Of a stretch of DNA of 64,000 nt, positions 33,471 to 42,467 are shown one piece after another. The stretch is from Luteimonas sp. BLCC-B24 (GTDB lineage: Bacteria > Pseudomonadota > Gammaproteobacteria > Xanthomonadales > Xanthomonadaceae). Location of the stretch: NCBI RefSeq assembly GCF_028550595.1, contig NZ_JAQQGN010000002.1:310001-374000 (forward strand), given 5' to 3'. Position numbers and translations under genes: made by a program. Each line of letters begins with the position of its first letter. The stretch's first letter is position 1. Below the pieces are notes generated by a model. That model did no database searches. It worked only from the letters and a program-made list of their open reading frames with translations, and was not told the DNA's origin.

Positions 33471-34010
33471 TCAGGCGGCAACCGCCTTGACGATGGCGGC
33501 GTTGAACGCCGGGAGGTCGTCGGGCTTGCGGCTGGTGATGAGGTTGCCGTCGACGACGACCTCCGCATCCTCCCACTGTGCGCCGGCATTGACCAGATCG
33601 GTCTTCACCGACGGCCAGGACGTCACCTTGCGGCCCTTGGCCAGACCGCTTTCGACCAGCAGCCAGGGGCCGTGGCAGATTGCCGCGACCGGCTTGCCGG
33701 CATCGCCGAACGCACGCACGAAGGCGACGGCGTCGTCGTCTGCGCGCAGCACGTCCGGATTCATCTGTCCGCCCGGCAGCACCAGGGCGTCGTAGGCACT
33801 GTGATCGGCCTTGGACAGGGCGACATCGACATCGACGCTGCGGCCCCAGTCCTTCTTGTCCCAGCCCTTGATCGACGTGGCGTCGCCGGGCGTGATGACA
33901 TCCACCTGGGCGCCGGCCTTGCGCAGATCCTGGAGCGGCTGCTCGAGTTCGGACTGCTCGAAGCCGTCGGTGGCGAGGATGGCGATCTTCTTGCCGTCGA
34001 GGGTCGTCAT
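33471..34010 (-). CDS. DJ-1/PfpI-family protein
   Basis: A 179-residue type 1 glutamine-amidotransferase-like protein. MTTLDGKKIAILATDGFEQS at the start and the nucleophile elbow AAICHGPWLLVE (Cys near residue 104) identify a PfpI/YhbO-like member, linked to stress protection and deglycation in some species. LPGGQMNPDVLR gives the flavodoxin-like fold's other conserved loop. Start at the complement of 34008-34010 with AAGGATGTCC before it. Probably first gene of a two-gene unit with the MAPEG gene. Confidence 0.94.
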   Translation of the reverse strand: MTTLDGKKIAILATDGFEQSELEQPLQDLRKAGAQVDVITPGDATSIKGWDKKDWGRSVDVDVALSKADHSAYDALVLPGGQMNPDVLRADDDAVAFVRAFGDAGKPVAAICHGPWLLVESGLAKGRKVTSWPSVKTDLVNAGAQWEDAEVVVDGNLITSRKPDDLPAFNAAIVKAVAA

Positions 34011-34169
34011 GGGGACATCCTTGGGGGAGCGAATGGGCGTCCGAGGCTAGGAGGCGGCGGATTGCGATGCCGTGAAGCAATCGGTACGTGCGCACCGACG
34101 TGCCGCAGTCTCGTGCCGTGAGACGCCTCGGCGTCAGGCTCCCGGCCCGCCTGCCGCCCGGAGTTGCCC

Positions 34170-36605
34170 GTGAACGCCATCCTCAAGACCGACCCCGCCT
34201 CCCTGCCGGTGCCGAGCGGGGATACGGCCACCGGTGGCGTGCTGGCGGCGCGGCTGGCGGCCAAGTACCCCGGTCGGGTCACCGGCACCCTGCTGTTGCC
34301 GGGGCAGGCGGGCGACTACGCGCCCATACCCGACGACGTGCCCGAGGCCCTGGCACGCGCGCTGCGCAGTCGCGGCGTCGATCGGCTGTACCGGCATCAG
34401 GCCGAGGCGTGGGCGGCGAGCCAGGCCGGGCGGCATCTGGTCGTGGCCACGCCGACCGCCTCCGGCAAGTCGCTCTGCTACACGTTGCCGGTGCTGTCGG
34501 CGGCGATCACCGCGCGCAGCAAGGCGCTGTACCTGTTTCCGACCAAGGCGCTGGCCCAGGACCAGGTGGCCGACCTGCTGGAACTCAACGCGGCCGGCGA
34601 ACTGGGCCTGCGCGCGGCGACGTTCGACGGCGACACGCCCGGCGATGCGCGCCAGGCGATCCGCATCAATGGCGACATCGTGGTCAGCAATCCGGACATG
34701 CTGCACCAGGCGATCCTGCCGCATCACACCAAGTGGGCGCAGTTCTTCGAGAACCTGCGCTACGTGGTGATCGACGAGATCCACACCTATCGGGGCGTGT
34801 TCGGCTCGCACGTCGCCAACGTGATCCGCCGGCTCAAGCGCGTCTGCGCGTTCTATGGCGTCACCCCACAGTTCATCCTGTGCTCGGCGACGATCGGCAA
34901 TGCGCGCGAGCACGGCCGCGCGCTGGTGGAAGTGGACGATGCCGCGCTCGAGGCGATCCTCGAATCCGGCGCGCCGCGCGGCGACAAGCACGTGCTGCTG
35001 TGGAACCCGCCGGTCGTCAATCCCGATCTCGGCCTGCGCGCATCGGCGCGTTCGCAGTCCAACCGCATCGCGCGCATGGCGATCCGCGCCGGGCTGAAAA
35101 CGCTGGTGTTCTGCCAGACCCGGCTGATGGTCGAGGTGCTGACCAAGTACCTCAAGGAAGTCTTCGACCACGACCCACGCAAGCCCAAGCGCATCCGCGC
35201 CTACCGCGGCGGCTATCTGCCGACCGAGCGTCGCGCGGCCGAGCGCGAGATGCGCGCCGGCAGCATCGACGGCATCGTCAGCACGTCGGCGCTGGAGCTG
35301 GGCGTCGACATCGGCAGTCTCGATGTCGTCGTGCTCAACGGCTATCCGGGCAGCATCTCGGCGACCTGGCAGCGCTTCGGCCGCGCCGGGCGTCGGCAGC
35401 AGCCGTCGGTGGGCGTACTGGTGGCCAGTTCCGAGCCGATGGACCAGTACGTGGTGCGGCATCCGGAGTTCTTCGCCGATGCCAACCCCGAGCACGCGCG
35501 TATCGAACCCGACCAGCCTCTGATCCTGCTCGACCACATCCGCTGCGCCGCGTTCGAATTGCCCTTCGTCGATGGCGACATGTTCGGCCCGGTCGCGCCA
35601 CTGCCGTGGCTGGAAGTGCTGGCCGAATCCGGTGTGCTGCATCACGAGGGCGATCGCTGGGAGTGGATCGCCGACAGCTATCCGGCTCAGGCGGTGAACC
35701 TGCGTTCGGTCGCCGACGGCAACTTCGTCGTCGTCGACCGCACCGACGGGCGGCAGACGATCATCGCCGAGGTCGACTATTCCGCCGCCGCGCTCACGTT
35801 GTACGAAGGCGCGATCCACATGATCCAGTCCGAGCCCTTCCAGGTCGAACGCCTGGACTGGGAGGGCCGCAAGGCCTACGTCACGCGCACGAACGTCGAC
35901 TACTACACCGACGCGATCGACTACACCAAGCTCAAGGTGCTCGACGACGGGGAACAGGCCGATGCGGGGCAGGGCAGCGCGCACATCGGCGAGGTGCACG
36001 TGGTGCGCCGCGTGTCGGGCTACAAGAAGATCCGCTTCCACACCCACGAGAACATCGGCTACGGGCCGGTGAATCTGCCCGACCAGGAACTGCACACGAG
36101 TTCCGTGTGGTGGCAATTGCCGCAAGCGGCACTGGACCGCGCATTCGATGCGCGCCACGAGGCGCTGGATGGCTTCCTCGGCGCCTCGTATGCGCTGCAT
36201 CTGGTCGCGCAGGTGGCGGTGATGGCCGAAAGCCGGGATCTGCAGAAAGCCGTCGGCAGCGGCGACGGCACCTGGTTCGCGACCGCCGACCAGCGCGGTC
36301 GCGGGCAGTTGCGCGACGGCGACGGCAGCAGCACCTCGATCGAGTTGCTCGGCCGCTTCGCGCCCACGCTGTATCTCTACGACAACTATCCCGGCGGCGT
36401 GGGCCTGTCGTCACCGCTGTTCGAGCGTCGCGACGAGCTCCTGGGCAAGGCCGCGGCGCTGGTCGCCGGTTGCAGCTGCCGGGCCGGTTGCCCGGCCTGC
36501 GTGGGGCCGATTCTCGCCTCGGAGGAGGACGCCGAGCGCACGCCGCGCCAGCTCGCGGCGCGGGTGATCGATCTGCTGATGCACGCGTCGCAGCAGCCGG
36601 CATGA
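34170..36605 (+). CDS. mrfA: MrfA/YprA-type DEAD/DEAH helicase
   Basis: An 811-residue superfamily 2 helicase. Motif I ATPTASGKS (about residues 93-101), motif II VIDEIHTYRG (about 200-209), motif IV-like VFCQTRLMVEV and motif VI FGRAGRR are clear. The C-terminal DUF1998-type zinc region has CSCRAGCPAC near residues 767-776. In Bacillus MrfA unwinds DNA 3'-5' in a mitomycin-repair pathway with MrfB. GTG at 34170 (after CCCGGAG) is chosen; TTG at 34164 is the alternative. The stop overlaps mrfB by four bases. Confidence 0.9.
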   Translation: MNAILKTDPASLPVPSGDTATGGVLAARLAAKYPGRVTGTLLLPGQAGDYAPIPDDVPEALARALRSRGVDRLYRHQAEAWAASQAGRHLVVATPTASGKSLCYTLPVLSAAITARSKALYLFPTKALAQDQVADLLELNAAGELGLRAATFDGDTPGDARQAIRINGDIVVSNPDMLHQAILPHHTKWAQFFENLRYVVIDEIHTYRGVFGSHVANVIRRLKRVCAFYGVTPQFILCSATIGNAREHGRALVEVDDAALEAILESGAPRGDKHVLLWNPPVVNPDLGLRASARSQSNRIARMAIRAGLKTLVFCQTRLMVEVLTKYLKEVFDHDPRKPKRIRAYRGGYLPTERRAAEREMRAGSIDGIVSTSALELGVDIGSLDVVVLNGYPGSISATWQRFGRAGRRQQPSVGVLVASSEPMDQYVVRHPEFFADANPEHARIEPDQPLILLDHIRCAAFELPFVDGDMFGPVAPLPWLEVLAESGVLHHEGDRWEWIADSYPAQAVNLRSVADGNFVVVDRTDGRQTIIAEVDYSAAALTLYEGAIHMIQSEPFQVERLDWEGRKAYVTRTNVDYYTDAIDYTKLKVLDDGEQADAGQGSAHIGEVHVVRRVSGYKKIRFHTHENIGYGPVNLPDQELHTSSVWWQLPQAALDRAFDARHEALDGFLGASYALHLVAQVAVMAESRDLQKAVGSGDGTWFATADQRGRGQLRDGDGSSTSIELLGRFAPTLYLYDNYPGGVGLSSPLFERRDELLGKAAALVAGCSCRAGCPACVGPILASEEDAERTPRQLAARVIDLLMHASQQPA

Positions 36606-37537
36606 GTGCGCTGGGCAAACGCCTGGGCCTGCTGCGCAGCCAGGCCGGGACCGTGCTGCCGTCGGTGACCCCGACACCGCCGTTGCCGTCGACCGTGCCG
36701 CGCGCGCAGTGGCCGCGCGCCGATGGCGCGCGTTCGCCGGAGCAGGTGGTCGAACAGTTGCGCAAGCTGATGAAGCTGCGCGCGCCGACGCCGGCGATGC
36801 GCCCTCCGGCGCCGGTCGACCGCGCGCTGCCCGGCGACGAAATCGCACCGGGGCTGCGCTATTTCGAGCAGACGGCGGCGTGGCCGTACGACGACGACGA
36901 GCTCGCACTCGGCGACATCCGTCACGAGCCGGCGAAGCGCGCCCATCTGCTGGCCTTCGACACCGAAACCACGGGCCTCGCCGGCGGCACCGGCACGCGC
37001 GCCTTCATGATCGGCGCGGCGGATTTCGTCGAGGGAGCGCTGCGCATCCGTCAGCTGTGCATCACCACGCTCGGTGCCGAACGCGCGATGCTGAAGACGT
37101 TTTCGACGTGGCTGCGGCCCGAGACGGTGCTGGTCAGCTACAACGGGCGCAGTTACGACCGGCCCCTGCTGACCACGCGCTATCGCCTGGCACGGCTGCG
37201 CGATCCGCTGGTGGAATTGCGTCACGTCGATCTGCTGCACCCGGTGCGGCGCCGCTATCGCGGCGTGTGGGCGAACTGCAAGCTGGCGACGGTGGAGCGC
37301 GAGTTGCTGGGGGTGCTGCGCGAGGACGACCTGCCGGGCAGCGAGGCGCCTGCCGCATGGTTGCGCTATCTGCGCGGCGGCAGTGCGGACACGCTGCGGC
37401 GCGTGGGCCTGCACAATGCCCAGGACCTGCGCAGCCTGTTCGGTCTGCTGGAGGCGATGCGCGACGAACCGGTGCACGACACGGTGGTGGTGCGTGACGC
37501 GCAGGCGGACGCCGACGGCGACTGCGGCGTCGACTGA
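36602..37537 (+). CDS. mrfB: MrfB/YprB-type RNase H-like exonuclease
   Basis: A 311-residue protein with a basic, Pro-rich N-terminus (about 85 residues) then an exonuclease domain. LLAFDTETTGLAGGTGTRAF near residues 115-134 supplies the DxE pair; LVSYNGRSYDRPLL and the later HVDLLHPVRRRY supply further acids. In Bacillus subtilis MrfB is the partner nuclease of MrfA in repair of mitomycin C lesions; that partnership is inferred from the overlap here. Confidence 0.87.
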   Translation: MSALGKRLGLLRSQAGTVLPSVTPTPPLPSTVPRAQWPRADGARSPEQVVEQLRKLMKLRAPTPAMRPPAPVDRALPGDEIAPGLRYFEQTAAWPYDDDELALGDIRHEPAKRAHLLAFDTETTGLAGGTGTRAFMIGAADFVEGALRIRQLCITTLGAERAMLKTFSTWLRPETVLVSYNGRSYDRPLLTTRYRLARLRDPLVELRHVDLLHPVRRRYRGVWANCKLATVERELLGVLREDDLPGSEAPAAWLRYLRGGSADTLRRVGLHNAQDLRSLFGLLEAMRDEPVHDTVVVRDAQADADGDCGVD

Positions 37538-37792
37538 AGCCCCGCCCGAACCCGCTGCGCCCTCATGGCCCCTGCGGCGGCGTCACGTCGACCGTCGCGC
37601 GCGTCCTGCCGGTGGGCTCGATTCCATTCGGGCGCGCTCCCGCACGCGCCGCAGGTGCATGTGCCCTGTCGGGTGCTTCATGCCGCACGGCGTTCACGTG
37701 CTCCGCATCGCCCGGATGCTTGAATCCGGAGGCCCAGCAGTCCCGATCCGCTCGCCGTCCGGCAGCGACCGCCCGCGTCACTCTGGAGCTTC

Positions 37793-39151
37793 ATGGATAC
37801 ACGCGAACGCCGGCCCGCGATGGCCGACCCGGTGTCCCCGCGCGCCACACTGCGCGCCCGCGACGCGTTCGCGATCACCATCGGCGTCGTCGTCGGCGCC
37901 GGCATCTTCCGCACGCCGTCGCTGATTGCCGGGGTGTCGGGCAGCGAGTTCGTCATGCTCGCCGCCTGGGTGGTCGGCGGCGTGCTCTCGATCATCGGCG
38001 CGCTGTGCTACGCCGAGCTCGCCACCACCTATCCGCAGGCCGGCGGCGACTACAACTATCTGCGGCGCGCCTACGGGCCGCGTCCGGCCTTCCTGTTCGC
38101 CTGGGCGCGGGTGTCGGTGATCCAGACCGGCTCGATCGCGCTGCTGTGCTTCATCGTCGGCGACTACATGGCCCAGCTCTACGACGTGGGCCCGCTCTCG
38201 TCCGCGCTCTACGCCGGCGCCGCCGTGCTCGTGCTCACCGCAGTGAACTGGCTGGGGACACGGCAGGGCGCCACGGTGCAGGCGTGGCTCACGGTCGCGG
38301 AGATCATCGGTGTGCTCGTGATCGTCGTCGCGGGACTGTGGTTCGCGCCCGCCGACATCGCGCCCGTGCCCGGCACGGGCGGCGACAGCGCGATCGGGTT
38401 GATCCTGGTGTTCGTGCTGCTGACCTACGGCGGCTGGAACGAAGCCGTCTACGTCACGTCCGAAGTGCGCGATGCCAGAACCTGGATGCCACGTGTGCTG
38501 GTGTTGAGCCTGATCGCGATCGCCGCGCTGTATCTGCTGGTGAACCTCGCCTACCTGCGCGTGCTCGGGCTCGGCGGCATGGCCGAGCACAGCGCGGTCG
38601 CGGCCGAGGTGATGGGGCGGGTGCTCGGCCCCTCGGGCGCGATCGTCATGAGTGCGATCGTCATCGCGGCGGCGCTGACCTCGGCCAACGCGACCATGAT
38701 CACCGGCGCGCGCAGCGTCTATGCGGTGGGGCGGGATTTCCCGGCGCTGGGCTTCATCGGGCGCTGGGACGCGCGCAGCGGCACGCCGCGCGCCGCGTTC
38801 GTCACCCAGGGCGTGCTCGCGCTCGCGCTGGTCGTACTCGGCGCGTTCGCGCGCGACGGCTTCGAGGTCGCCGTGGAATACACCGCGCCGGTGTTCTGGC
38901 TGTTCTTCCTGCTGGTGGGCATCGCGCTGTTCGTGCTGCGCCGGCGCGATCCCGACCTGCCGCGTCCGTTCCGCGTGCCGCTCTACCCGGCGCTCCCGCT
39001 GCTGTTCTGCATCACCAGTGCCTACCTGCTGTATTCGAGCCTGGCCTACACCGGCCGCGGCGCGCTGTTCGGCGTCGGCGTGCTCGCGGTGGGCGGAATC
39101 CTGCTGTTGCTGATCAAACCGACTACACGACCCGAGGACGACCTGCCATGA
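37793..39151 (+). CDS. APC-superfamily amino-acid permease
   Basis: A 452-residue, twelve-helix amino-acid/polyamine transporter. The first helix carries FAITIGVVVGAGIFRTPS, the GxGIF substrate motif of the APC superfamily, and helix 6 begins ILVFVLLTYGGWNEAVYV. The C-terminus is short. It could be an exchanger or a symporter; substrate unknown. Its stop overlaps the ATG of the lipoprotein methyltransferase gene, so they are translated together. Confidence 0.92.
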   Translation: MDTRERRPAMADPVSPRATLRARDAFAITIGVVVGAGIFRTPSLIAGVSGSEFVMLAAWVVGGVLSIIGALCYAELATTYPQAGGDYNYLRRAYGPRPAFLFAWARVSVIQTGSIALLCFIVGDYMAQLYDVGPLSSALYAGAAVLVLTAVNWLGTRQGATVQAWLTVAEIIGVLVIVVAGLWFAPADIAPVPGTGGDSAIGLILVFVLLTYGGWNEAVYVTSEVRDARTWMPRVLVLSLIAIAALYLLVNLAYLRVLGLGGMAEHSAVAAEVMGRVLGPSGAIVMSAIVIAAALTSANATMITGARSVYAVGRDFPALGFIGRWDARSGTPRAAFVTQGVLALALVVLGAFARDGFEVAVEYTAPVFWLFFLLVGIALFVLRRRDPDLPRPFRVPLYPALPLLFCITSAYLLYSSLAYTGRGALFGVGVLAVGGILLLLIKPTTRPEDDLP

Positions 39152-39819
39152 CACCTTCGAAGAAGTCCCTGCTCGCACTCGCGATCTGCGCTCCCATCCT
39201 GCTGGCCTGCGCCGACCAGGCGGTCAACGCCTACGAACCGGCCGGCGGCAGCGCCGCGGCCGCGCCTGCCGATGCGCCCGTGGATACCACCCACACCGTG
39301 ACCGCGGCCATCGGGGAGGACGCCGCGGCCGTGAGCGATGCACCGCGCCCGGCGCGCGAGCCCGACGTGATCTACGTGCCCACACCGGAACCCGTGGTCG
39401 ATGCGATGCTCAACCTCGCCGGGGTGCGCGCAGGCGACGTGCTCTACGACCTCGGCTCGGGCGACGGTCGCATCCCCATCGCCGCGGCCCAGCGCTTCGG
39501 CGTGCGCGCCGTCGGCATCGACATCAATCCGGTGCGCGTGCGCGAGGCGAACGCGAATGCGGAAACGGCCGGGGTCACCGATCTGGTGACGTTCAAGGAG
39601 GCCGACCTGTTCGAGGAGGACATCAGCGAGGCCACCGTGGTCACCCTGTATCTGCTGCAGAGCCTCAACGTGAAGCTGCGTCCCAAGCTGCTGGCCGAGC
39701 TGAAGCCGGGCACCCGCATCGTCAGCCACGCCTTCGACATGGCCGACCAGTGGGCGCCCGAGCAGACCCAGGAAGTCGACGGCACCCGCATCTACCTGTG
39801 GACGGTGCCCGAGCGTTGA
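39148..39819 (+). CDS. SAM-dependent methyltransferase with lipoprotein signal
   Basis: A 223-residue class I methyltransferase. The SAM motif VLYDLGSGDGRIPIAAAQ lies near residues 98-115, followed by GIDINPVRVREAN and the post-motif FKEADLFEEDI. Unusually, residues 1-21 form a lipoprotein signal with lipobox LLAC (Cys21), then a 50-residue Ala/Asp linker. Substrates of such proteins are unknown. SAM is not thought to reach the periplasm, so either the signal is not used or the protein acts unusually. ATG at 39148 gives an ATGA overlap with the permease. Confidence 0.85.
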   Translation: MTPSKKSLLALAICAPILLACADQAVNAYEPAGGSAAAAPADAPVDTTHTVTAAIGEDAAAVSDAPRPAREPDVIYVPTPEPVVDAMLNLAGVRAGDVLYDLGSGDGRIPIAAAQRFGVRAVGIDINPVRVREANANAETAGVTDLVTFKEADLFEEDISEATVVTLYLLQSLNVKLRPKLLAELKPGTRIVSHAFDMADQWAPEQTQEVDGTRIYLWTVPER

Positions 39820-39888
39820 TCCACCGGGACGCGGTGCGCTCCGGCGGCCGCGTCCTGTCCCACACCCGGCATCCGCCGGCGTGATGCG

Positions 39889-39912
39889 GCCACCGGCGTC
39901 GACGCCGGTGGC
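39889..39912. repeat. Perfect 24-bp palindrome between methyltransferase and hydrolase genes
   Basis: GCCACCGGCGTC (39889-39900) is followed directly by its reverse complement GACGCCGGTGGC. It ends 18 bases before the hydrolase ATG and just before the ribosome site GAGAGGAG. With no spacer and no T-tract it looks more like an operator than a terminator, but both are possible. Confidence 0.45.
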
Positions 39913-39930
39913 ACTCGAGAGGAGTTTCCC

Positions 39931-40935
39931 ATGACATCACCGGGCGTCGCCGCCTCGCTCGCCGCCGCGTTGCTGGGTCTTGCGAGCCTGCCCGGGCTCG
40001 CCGCGGCGCCGTCGTACGGGGGCGAGCTGCAGGGGTTCGACTATCCGCACCCGCGCCTGGCCCACGCGTTCGAATCCCAGGGGCAGGCGCTGTCGATGGC
40101 CTATATGGACGTCCGTCCGGACGGCCCCGGCAACGGGCGCACCGCGGTGCTGTTGCACGGCAAGAATTTCTGCTCGGCGACCTGGGAGGACACCATCCGC
40201 GCGCTGGTGGAGGCCGGCTGGCGCGTGGTCGCCCCGGACCAGATCGGCTTCTGCGGCTCGACCAAGCCGCGTGGCTACCAGTTCTCGTTCGCGCAGCTCG
40301 CGGCGAATACCCGTGGCCTGCTCGAGGCACTCGACGTGGCCCATCCGGTGCTGATCGGTCACTCGATGGGCGGCATGCTCGCCACGCGCTATGCCCTGCA
40401 GTATCCCGACGAGGTCGCGCGCCTGGTGCTGGTCAATCCGATCGGGCTCGAGGACTGGCAGGCCGAGGGCGTGCCCTACGCCAGCATCGACACACTGGTG
40501 CGGAACGAGCGGACGACCACGTTCGACAGCATCAAGGCCTACCAGCGCACCTTCTATTACGACGGCCGGTGGGCAACGCGCTACGACCGCTGGGTCGGGA
40601 TGCTGGCCGGCATGTACGCAGGGCCCGATGGCGAGATCGTTGCCTGGAACCAGGCCAAGACCTCGGACATGGTGTTCACCCAGCCGGTGGTGCACGAGTT
40701 TCCCCGACTGCGCGTGCCCACGCTGCTGATGATCGGCGGCAAGGACCGCACCGCGCCCGGCGCCAACCGCGCGCCGGCCGACGTGGCGGCCCGGCTCGGT
40801 GATTACCCGGTGCTCGGACGCCGCGCCGCCGAGGCGATTCCCGATGCGCGGCTCGTCGAGTTTCCGACCCTCGGCCATTCGCCGCAGGTCGAATCGCCGG
40901 ACGTGTTCCACGCGGCCCTGCTCGAACACCTGTAA
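39931..40935 (+). CDS. Secreted alpha/beta hydrolase
   Basis: A 334-residue alpha/beta hydrolase with signal peptide (residues 1-26, ending LPGLAAA). LLHGKNFCSATWED forms the oxyanion loop, GHSMGGML near residue 145 contains the nucleophile Ser, and PTLGHSPQVESP near residue 312 the His. It resembles haloperoxidase-like and epoxide-hydrolase-like proteins; substrate unknown. Exported to the periplasm. GAGAGGAG stands seven bases before ATG. Confidence 0.92.
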   Translation: MTSPGVAASLAAALLGLASLPGLAAAPSYGGELQGFDYPHPRLAHAFESQGQALSMAYMDVRPDGPGNGRTAVLLHGKNFCSATWEDTIRALVEAGWRVVAPDQIGFCGSTKPRGYQFSFAQLAANTRGLLEALDVAHPVLIGHSMGGMLATRYALQYPDEVARLVLVNPIGLEDWQAEGVPYASIDTLVRNERTTTFDSIKAYQRTFYYDGRWATRYDRWVGMLAGMYAGPDGEIVAWNQAKTSDMVFTQPVVHEFPRLRVPTLLMIGGKDRTAPGANRAPADVAARLGDYPVLGRRAAEAIPDARLVEFPTLGHSPQVESPDVFHAALLEHL

Positions 40936-41060
40936 TCCCGATCCGCGCGGGCGGCTGCGGGCGGGTGTTCAGACCGCGTTCTTCCGCATCCCGGCCCACG
41001 CCCTAAACTGAATCGGTCGAGGCCGCGTCGGCCCGTATGGTTCCGGAGTCCGTTGTTCCC

Positions 41061-42362
41061 ATGTCGTTCTGGCGTCCCGCCCTGCTGCCGTTGATCGTCT
41101 GCGCCGCGCTCGCCGCGTGCCGTCCTGCCACCGATCCGGCCGCGTCGCCGGTGGAGACGGTCGAAGTCGCGAGCCCCGAGGAGGGCGGCGCGGTCAGTAC
41201 CGCGCCGCTGGCCGACGAGGACATGCCCGAGGTCGCGCTGCCGGAGGCCGGCATCGAAGGTGTCGACTGGTCGCCGATGACGCTCAGCGACGGCACCGCA
41301 TCGCTCAGTTGCGAACTGGATTACGCCAACGCCGGCGACGGCGACGCACTGGGCGAGTTCGATCGCGAGGCCCTGCGAACCGCGATGTCGGCCTGCGCCG
41401 AACGCGGCGTGTTCCGGCTGCGCTACCGGGGCCGCGTCACCCAGGAATTCACCCAGCTGATGCAGCGACTCGCGGTGGTCGCCGACGACCTGGCGATCAA
41501 CAAGCGCGTGCTCGACATCGACTCCAGCGGCGGCATGGTCGAGGAAGCCCTTCGCGCCGGTGACGTCATCGCCGAGTCGCGCTGGACGATCTGGGTGCGC
41601 GACGGCGCGGTCTGCCACAGCTCTTGCGTGTTCGTGCTGGCTGGCGGCGACACGCGGCTGATCGGTGGCCGGGTCGGCATCCACCGCATCATCCGCATGA
41701 GCTCGAGTGCGTCGACACGCGCCGAGCTCAACCGTGAGCTGCGCGCGGTGTACGGGCGCGTACGCGACTACCTGGAGCGCAATGGCGCCGCGGTCGCCGT
41801 GGCCGATCTGATGATGGCCGTGCCCAACCGCAGCCTGCGCATCCTGACGCCCGACGAACTCAAGCTCTACGGCCTGGACGGCGTGAACCCGGCCCAGGAC
41901 GATCTCGACCGCCTGCGTCTGATGCGCACCTGCGGTCAGGATTTCGTCAACCGGCGTGACGCCTACGTGCGTGCCTTCGACACCACCTGCAACGCGCCGG
42001 ATCGCGACGTCGAGCAACTCGCCGCCTGCGGACTGGAACTGCGCGGCAAGTTCGGTTTCCCCGACGAGCAGTGCCCGGCGGAGAGTCCGCTGTCCGAGTT
42101 CGATCTGGTGGGGCAGATGACCGCGGCGGCCGACGTCGCCAGCCGGCTGCGCATCCTCGGCGTGCCGGGGGTCGAGCCGCAACCCGCGGCCGACGCACCC
42201 GCGGCCGACGCGGCGCCCGTGCGGCGACGCGCGCCGGGCCCACGGGCGCCGGCGGCCGAGGCGGCGAACGGTCCAGCGCCTGCGGCGCCGCCGTCCGACG
42301 AATCGCCCGTTCGCCCCGAACCCGCAGCCGCCGAGAGTGCAGAGACGGGCGAGGAGGGCTGA
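41061..42362 (+). CDS. ClpP-fold periplasmic lipoprotein
   Basis: A 433-residue protein with lipobox LAAC (Cys20). The central domain is ClpP/crotonase-like (COG3904-type): LDIDSSGGMVEEALRAGDVI gives the Ser-Gly-Gly turn, CHSSCVFVLAGG presents a possible nucleophile Ser, and GIHRII a possible His. These sit near residues 153-217. The C-terminal 70 residues are Ala/Pro-rich. Predicted periplasmic serine-peptidase-like activity is inference. ATG 41061 is preferred since the lipobox follows; ATG 41037 would add an eight-residue extension. Confidence 0.82.
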   Translation: MSFWRPALLPLIVCAALAACRPATDPAASPVETVEVASPEEGGAVSTAPLADEDMPEVALPEAGIEGVDWSPMTLSDGTASLSCELDYANAGDGDALGEFDREALRTAMSACAERGVFRLRYRGRVTQEFTQLMQRLAVVADDLAINKRVLDIDSSGGMVEEALRAGDVIAESRWTIWVRDGAVCHSSCVFVLAGGDTRLIGGRVGIHRIIRMSSSASTRAELNRELRAVYGRVRDYLERNGAAVAVADLMMAVPNRSLRILTPDELKLYGLDGVNPAQDDLDRLRLMRTCGQDFVNRRDAYVRAFDTTCNAPDRDVEQLAACGLELRGKFGFPDEQCPAESPLSEFDLVGQMTAAADVASRLRILGVPGVEPQPAADAPAADAAPVRRRAPGPRAPAAEAANGPAPAAPPSDESPVRPEPAAAESAETGEEG

Positions 42363-42467
42363 TCCCGGGCAGATGCGGGCGGCGCGTCCGGGCCCGGTCC
42401 GCGTCGATTCGCGCGCCGCCTCGCGCCGCGGCGCGCCGGACGGCGCGGCAGACGAGGACGCGGCGGA

